From Rhodococcus sp. RD6.2 (GTDB lineage: Bacteria; Actinomycetota; Actinomycetes; Mycobacteriales; Mycobacteriaceae), in the NCBI RefSeq assembly GCF_001040705.1, contig NZ_CVQP01000008.1:304209-368208 (forward strand): a stretch of 64,000 nt of DNA, read 5' to 3'. Numbering within the stretch: the first letter of the stretch is position 1; every line of letters begins with the position of its first letter. Shown piece by piece: positions 60,317 to 64,000 of the stretch. The position numbers and the translations under genes were made by a program. Under the pieces are notes generated by a model. That model had not been told where the DNA came from. It worked only from the letters and a program-made list of their open reading frames with translations, and ran no database searches.

Positions 60317-61477
60317 TCAGGACAGCGCGGCTGCGGCCACGCCCCGGCACACCGTCACGGGGTCCTCGACGTCCGGGGCGGTCTGTGCCGCGCGCTGCGC
60401 CGCCTGCGCGAAGGACGGGTCACCGAGCACCTGTCGCACCGCGTCACGCAGCGCGTCCCGGCTCAGCGGCCGCACGACCACCGCGCTGCCCTGCCGGGCC
60501 GCCCGGTTGGCCAGTTCCCACTGGTCACCACCGCCGGGCACCGCGACCACGGGGACACCGGCCAGGAGCGCCTTCGCGAGCATTCCGTGCCCTGCGCCGC
60601 ACACGACGACCGACGCCGAGGCGAGCAGCGCGTCCTGGCGTCCCAGTCCGGCCCGCGCCCACGACGGCAGGTCGGCGGGCGGTGTGTCGAGCATGGAGGC
60701 GACGACCCGGACGCCGGCTCCGTCGAGTGCCGACAGCGCGGTCTCGAGCATGCCTTCGGCTCCGGTGTGCGCGGTGGACGGCGCGATCATCACCAGCGGT
60801 TCGTCACCCGGCGGCACGTCGAGGAGGTCGGTGGTCGGTTCCCACAGCAGCGGCCCGACGACGTGCGCGTTCTCGGGCCAGTCGGGGCGGGGCACCTCGA
60901 GTGCGGGCAGCGTCGCGATCAGCCGGGCGGCCGGGCCGGGGTCCAGCGCGGGCAGGCCGACTCCGACCCGCGCTTCGGACCGTTGCCGCAGTCCCTGCTT
61001 GATCGACCGGCCGGTTGCCGCGCGCATCATGGAGTCACGCAGCCTGCCGCGCACGCCCTCACCCGGCGCGAGGCCACTGCCGATCGGCGGGAGACCCACC
61101 GACGGCGAGTACAGCGGATGCGGGGACAGTTCCACCCAGGGGACGTCGAGACGTTCCGCGGCCATGCCGCCGCCTGCGGTCAGGATGTCGGAAACCACCA
61201 GTTCGGGCAGCATCGCGCTCAGGTCGGGCAGGATCTCGGTCGAGATGTAGGCGGCGCGGGAGTGGATTCGTGCGCCCGCGTCGAGGTCGTCGTCCTCCGG
61301 CCGGGGGGCGAGGCCCTTCAGCTTCCGGACGGAGATCCCCGCCTCGCGCGCCGGGTCGAGCCATCGGTCGCCGGTGAACAACACCGGATCATCGCCCGCG
61401 GCAGCGAGTTTCAGGCACAGGGCGATGGCGGGGATGGCATGGCCGGGATCCGGTCCGGCGACAACGGCAACGCGCAT
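60317..61477 (-). CDS. MGT-family glycosyltransferase (Rv2739c-like)
   Basis: 386 residues from the ATG at 61475-61477; six further in-frame residues upstream are not family-like. GT-B fold of the UGT/MGT type: N-terminal MRVAVVAGPDPGHAIPAIAL, and a C-terminal nucleotide-sugar site VVVCGAGHGMLAKALLAGVP, VVAVPGGGDQWELANRAARQG. It should transfer a sugar from a nucleotide donor to an unknown acceptor. Rv2739c holds the same position next to DUF3046 and recA. Confidence 0.85.
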   Translation of the reverse strand: MRVAVVAGPDPGHAIPAIALCLKLAAAGDDPVLFTGDRWLDPAREAGISVRKLKGLAPRPEDDDLDAGARIHSRAAYISTEILPDLSAMLPELVVSDILTAGGGMAAERLDVPWVELSPHPLYSPSVGLPPIGSGLAPGEGVRGRLRDSMMRAATGRSIKQGLRQRSEARVGVGLPALDPGPAARLIATLPALEVPRPDWPENAHVVGPLLWEPTTDLLDVPPGDEPLVMIAPSTAHTGAEGMLETALSALDGAGVRVVASMLDTPPADLPSWARAGLGRQDALLASASVVVCGAGHGMLAKALLAGVPVVAVPGGGDQWELANRAARQGSAVVVRPLSRDALRDAVRQVLGDPSFAQAAQRAAQTAPDVEDPVTVCRGVAAAALS

Positions 61478-61502
61478 CCGACCAGCGTGCCACACCCGCC
61501 GA

Positions 61503-62486
61503 TCAGCCGGACACGAGCGGCCCGAGTGTGCGTCCGGCCAGTTCGACGATCCCGGGCTGGTGCCCGTTGGTGACGAGGTTGATCACGACTCCGTCCACAC
61601 CCTGGTCGAGGACGCGGCGCTGGATCTGCTCGGCGACGTCGTCCGGGGTCCCGACGAACTGACGGTCGGTGGCGGCGGCTCGGGCGTCGTCCGAGAGCAC
61701 ATCGAGATCGATGCCGCGCGAGAGCAGGAACTCGCGCTGCGACTGCCTGGCCCGGTCGCCGTCTTCGTCGAGCATCACGAATGCCAGGAAGCTGGTGTCG
61801 ATGGTCGATCGGTCGCGGCCGGCTTCCTCGCAGCGCTGAGCGAGGGCATCGAGTTTGCGTGGCAGTTCCGACGCGTTGCAGATGATGTTGAGATGGTCGG
61901 CGTACCGCGCGGCGTAGCCGAACGTCTTGCGTTCCCCGCCGCCTCCGATCAGGACCGGAAGGGTATCGCGGATCCGAGGCTCGTTGATCGCGCCCTCCGT
62001 GCGATACCAGCGACCGTCGACCGTGGGCCGCTGCCCGCGGAGCATCGGCACGATGATCTCGAGCGCCTCGCCGAGCCGGTCGAATCGATCGGTGAAGGTA
62101 CCGAACTCGAATCCGAGTTGCCGATGCTCGAGTTCGAACCAGCCCGCACCGATCCCGAGCACGGCGCGACCCCCGCTGACGACGTCGAGGGTGGTGACGG
62201 TCTTCGCGAGCATCGCCGGGTTGCGGTACGTGTTGCCGGTGACGAGTGCCGACAGCGCGATGTCGGTGGTGGCCATCGCCAGCGCGGACAGCGTGGTGTA
62301 CGCCTCGAGCATCGGCTCGTCGGGTTCACCGATGCCGGGCAGTTGATAGAAGTGGTCCATCACGAACGCGGTGTCGAACCCCGCCGCCTCCGCCTCGCGG
62401 ACCTGGGCGACGACGGTCGGGAACAGCTCCCGCACCGGGGTTCCGTACGTGAAGTTGGGGATCTGGTATCCGAGGCGAATGCTCAT
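61503..62486 (-). CDS. LLM-class F420-dependent oxidoreductase
   Basis: 327 residues from the ATG at 62484-62486. Luciferase-like TIM barrel: IRLGYQIPNFTYGTPVREL, FDTAFVMDHFYQLPGIGEPD, VSGGRAVLGIGAGWFELEHRQ, PVLIGGGGERKTFGYAARYAD. The motifs match actinobacterial F420-dependent rather than FMN-dependent members. The substrate is unknown. It is separated by 25 bp from the glycosyltransferase, the same strand. Confidence 0.87.
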   Translation of the reverse strand: MSIRLGYQIPNFTYGTPVRELFPTVVAQVREAEAAGFDTAFVMDHFYQLPGIGEPDEPMLEAYTTLSALAMATTDIALSALVTGNTYRNPAMLAKTVTTLDVVSGGRAVLGIGAGWFELEHRQLGFEFGTFTDRFDRLGEALEIIVPMLRGQRPTVDGRWYRTEGAINEPRIRDTLPVLIGGGGERKTFGYAARYADHLNIICNASELPRKLDALAQRCEEAGRDRSTIDTSFLAFVMLDEDGDRARQSQREFLLSRGIDLDVLSDDARAAATDRQFVGTPDDVAEQIQRRVLDQGVDGVVINLVTNGHQPGIVELAGRTLGPLVSG

Positions 62487-62555
62487 GTCGCCCAAAGGTA
62501 CTCCCGCGCGCCCGACCGCACTTCCCGCGCCGCGACGTATGCGAGGAATGTCCGG

Positions 62556-63104
62556 TCAGAACTCCATACCGGCGTCCGCGCCCATCTGCATGGTGGTGTT
62601 CGCGCCGTCGAGACTCTCTCGGATGATGTCCGCATGCCCCGCGTGCTGCGCGGTCTCCCGCAGCACGTGCATGAGGATCTTGCGAGCACTCCACCATTCC
62701 CGCTCCGGAGCCCACGGCGCCGTCGGCAGGGGGACGGCCAGGTCGAGGTCGAGGTCCGCGAGCAGCGCGTCGGTCTCCATCGCAACGGTCGCGTAGCCCG
62801 CAGTCAGCGACTCGACGGTGTCGTCCTCGCCGACCGTCCACGACGCCATACCCTCCGCCATGTCGAACTGCGCGTTCTCGTCGCATTCACGGATGGTGCG
62901 CATCCAGTTGCGTTCGGTGAAGGACACGTGCTTGAGCAGCGCGATCAGCGTCAGTTCGCTCGCCGTGGTCCGGGACCGCGCGCCGACCTCGTCGAGTCCG
63001 CGGTACGCGATGAGGAACGTGCGACGCTGCTCGGCGAGCAGATCGAGGATGTCGGACTTCGCACTGCTGGAAGAAGCAGCGCCGTTGGAAGAACTTGCGA
63101 CCAT
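62556..63104 (-). CDS. DinB-family (DUF664-type) protein
   Basis: 182 residues from the ATG at 63102-63104 (GGGAG upstream); the frame to 63524 is antisense to glpD. A Ser/Ala-rich start leads to a four-helix DinB/YfiT-type domain: LDLLAEQRRTFLIAYRGLDE, LTLIALLKHVSFTERNWMRT and ILMHVLRETAQHAGHADIIR. His residues in LKHV, and in the ETAQHAGH motif, fit the metal site of this mycothiol/bacillithiol-transferase-like family. It may be a thiol-dependent detoxifying enzyme. Confidence 0.85.
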   Translation of the reverse strand: MVASSSNGAASSSSAKSDILDLLAEQRRTFLIAYRGLDEVGARSRTTASELTLIALLKHVSFTERNWMRTIRECDENAQFDMAEGMASWTVGEDDTVESLTAGYATVAMETDALLADLDLDLAVPLPTAPWAPEREWWSARKILMHVLRETAQHAGHADIIRESLDGANTTMQMGADAGMEF

Positions 63105-63186
63105 GATATGAACTCCCGAATGGGTCGGTGCAGCCTGGTGTACCGGACTCCCCCACACTACGACCGACCCCCGACAGGTTTCTCGT

Positions 63187-64000
63187 TCAGCCGAGCGCCT
63201 CCCGCGCCGCGTCGAGCGCGCGCTCGCGATCCTGAGGGACGAGTCCGATCCGGGTTCGCCGATCGAGCAGGTCGTCGACGTCGAGCGCACCCTCGTGCGT
63301 GACCGCGAAGGCGAGTTCGGCACGGGTGACGTCGATTCCGTCGGCCACCGCCACGAGCTCCCCCGACTTCGCGACCGCCGCGGATTCACCGCCGTAGCGG
63401 GCACGAAGCGACTGCGGCAGTCCGGCGGGCTCGGGACGGGTTCCTGCGCCGACGAGCGGCAGGTTGGTCGTGACGCACGGTCCCGAGGTGAGTCCGCCGA
63501 CCCGGACTGCGGTGTCGACCGCATCCTGGGCCATCTTCCGGTAGGTGGTCAGTTTGCCTCCCACGACACTGATGACCCCCCGGTCCGACGTGAGTACCGC
63601 GTGATTGCGGGACAGGTCGGCGGTGGCGCCGTCGCCGGTGTCGAGAAGCGGGCGCAGGCCCGCGTAGGTGGCGAGGACGTCGGTGCGGGTCAGTTCGACA
63701 CCGAGCGCGGTGTTGACGGTCGTCAACAGGAAGTCGATCTCCGACTCGGTGGCAACCGGGACGTCGGGAATCTCCCCGGGCGCCGCTTCGTCCGTCAGCC
63801 CCAGGTAGACGCGACCCAACTGCGCGGGCAGTGCGAACACGAAGCGGTTCGTCTCCCCCGGGATCGGGACGGTGAGCGCCGCCCGGGGATTGCCGAGCCG
63901 CTCCGCGTCCAGGACCAGGTGGGTACCGCGGCTCGGCTTGAGCGCGATGCTCGGGTCGACCTGCCCGGCCCACACGCCGGACGCGTTCACCACGGCGCGG
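63187..64000 (-). CDS. glpD: Glycerol-3-phosphate dehydrogenase, C-terminal part (cut by window edge)
   Basis: About 270 C-terminal residues; the frame continues past base 64000, so the N-terminal FAD domain is missing and the GTG at 63991-63993 is internal. Visible: AVVNASGVWAGQVDPS, PSRGTHLVLDAERL, RVYLGLTDEAAPGE, TYAGLRPLLDTGDG and VISVVGGKLTTYRKMAQDAVD, all typical for aerobic GlpD/GlpA. It oxidises glycerol 3-phosphate at the membrane and feeds electrons to menaquinone. Confidence 0.9.
   Translation of the reverse strand, partial: RAVVNASGVWAGQVDPSIALKPSRGTHLVLDAERLGNPRAALTVPIPGETNRFVFALPAQLGRVYLGLTDEAAPGEIPDVPVATESEIDFLLTTVNTALGVELTRTDVLATYAGLRPLLDTGDGATADLSRNHAVLTSDRGVISVVGGKLTTYRKMAQDAVDTAVRVGGLTSGPCVTTNLPLVGAGTRPEPAGLPQSLRARYGGESAAVAKSGELVAVADGIDVTRAELAFAVTHEGALDVDDLLDRRTRIGLVPQDRERALDAAREALG

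Overview
The window is GC-rich chromosomal DNA from an actinobacterium of the Mycobacteriales, most likely Rhodococcus or a close relative. The evidence is gene content and order: hrpA-nrdR-(LysM membrane protein)-lexA, fadE20-like acyl-CoA dehydrogenase, hflX-dapF-SpoU methyltransferase-miaA, a DUF349 protein, miaB with its small membrane partner, gluABCD, recX-recA and DUF3046 with a glycosyltransferase. This is the backbone known from Mycobacterium and Corynebacterium. GTG starts, ATGA/GTGA gene overlaps and many -10 boxes lying 6-7 nt before a start codon (leaderless promoters) fit the same group. recA has no intein. No rRNA, tRNA, CRISPR array, insertion sequence or prophage was recognised.

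Layout. 1-11.3 kb: end of a DUF3516 helicase, a stand-alone P450, a DUF5666-like membrane protein with an 18-bp tandem repeat, a divergent DUF5997 / HTH-less LysR-like pair, a thiolase, OxyR, a PhzF-like enzyme, an Rpf-LysM muralytic protein, a permuted NlpC/P60-like hydrolase, a class III aminotransferase and a Pr6Pr membrane protein. 11.3-17.6 kb: hrpA and the SOS node (nrdR, a ChiZ/DivS-like LysM protein, lexA) with LexA boxes. 17.6-25.6 kb: acyl-CoA dehydrogenase, then a VirS/MymA-like locus: a divergent AraC regulator and an operon adhD - aldehyde dehydrogenase - LipR-type esterase - flavin monooxygenase. 25.6-31 kb: NCS2 permease, secreted lipase, PHP-domain protein. 29.2-35.2 kb: complete fructose PTS (ptsI divergent from fruR-fruK-fruA-ptsH). 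35.2-41 kb: membrane esterase, siderophore-interacting protein, and two paralogous secreted beta-propeller-like proteins around a pentapeptide-repeat protein. 41-52 kb: hflX, dapF, SpoU methyltransferase, miaA, an extradiol-dioxygenase-like protein, DUF349, DUF2252, a TDT-family transporter, an Rv2732c-like protein and miaB. 52-58 kb: ctaD with an unannotated 34-codon ORF right behind it, then gluABCD. 58-64 kb: recX, recA, DUF3046, glycosyltransferase, F420-type oxidoreductase, DinB protein and the end of a glycerol-3-phosphate dehydrogenase.

How parts work together. LexA boxes sit at the lexA promoter, in front of the divergent LysM gene and inside the recA promoter, so a core SOS circuit is readable here. 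The fructose PTS supplies EI, HPr, EIIABC, 1-phosphofructokinase and a DeoR-type regulator. The MymA-like operon encodes a plausible ester/alcohol/aldehyde oxidation route. gluABCD is an ABC importer with a strong hairpin between the binding-protein gene and the permease genes.

The most unusual features are (1) short tandem repeats of 23-32 bp placed just behind stop codons at five loci, several built from perfect hairpins and some copying the last codons and stop of the gene; (2) the 34-codon aromatic-rich ORF behind ctaD with a strong ribosome-binding site; (3) a 17-bp divergent intergenic region that seems to be one symmetric bidirectional leaderless promoter; (4) an HTH-less LysR-like protein with a histone-like basic tail; and (5) a Baeyer-Villiger-type monooxygenase whose fingerprint histidine is replaced by arginine.
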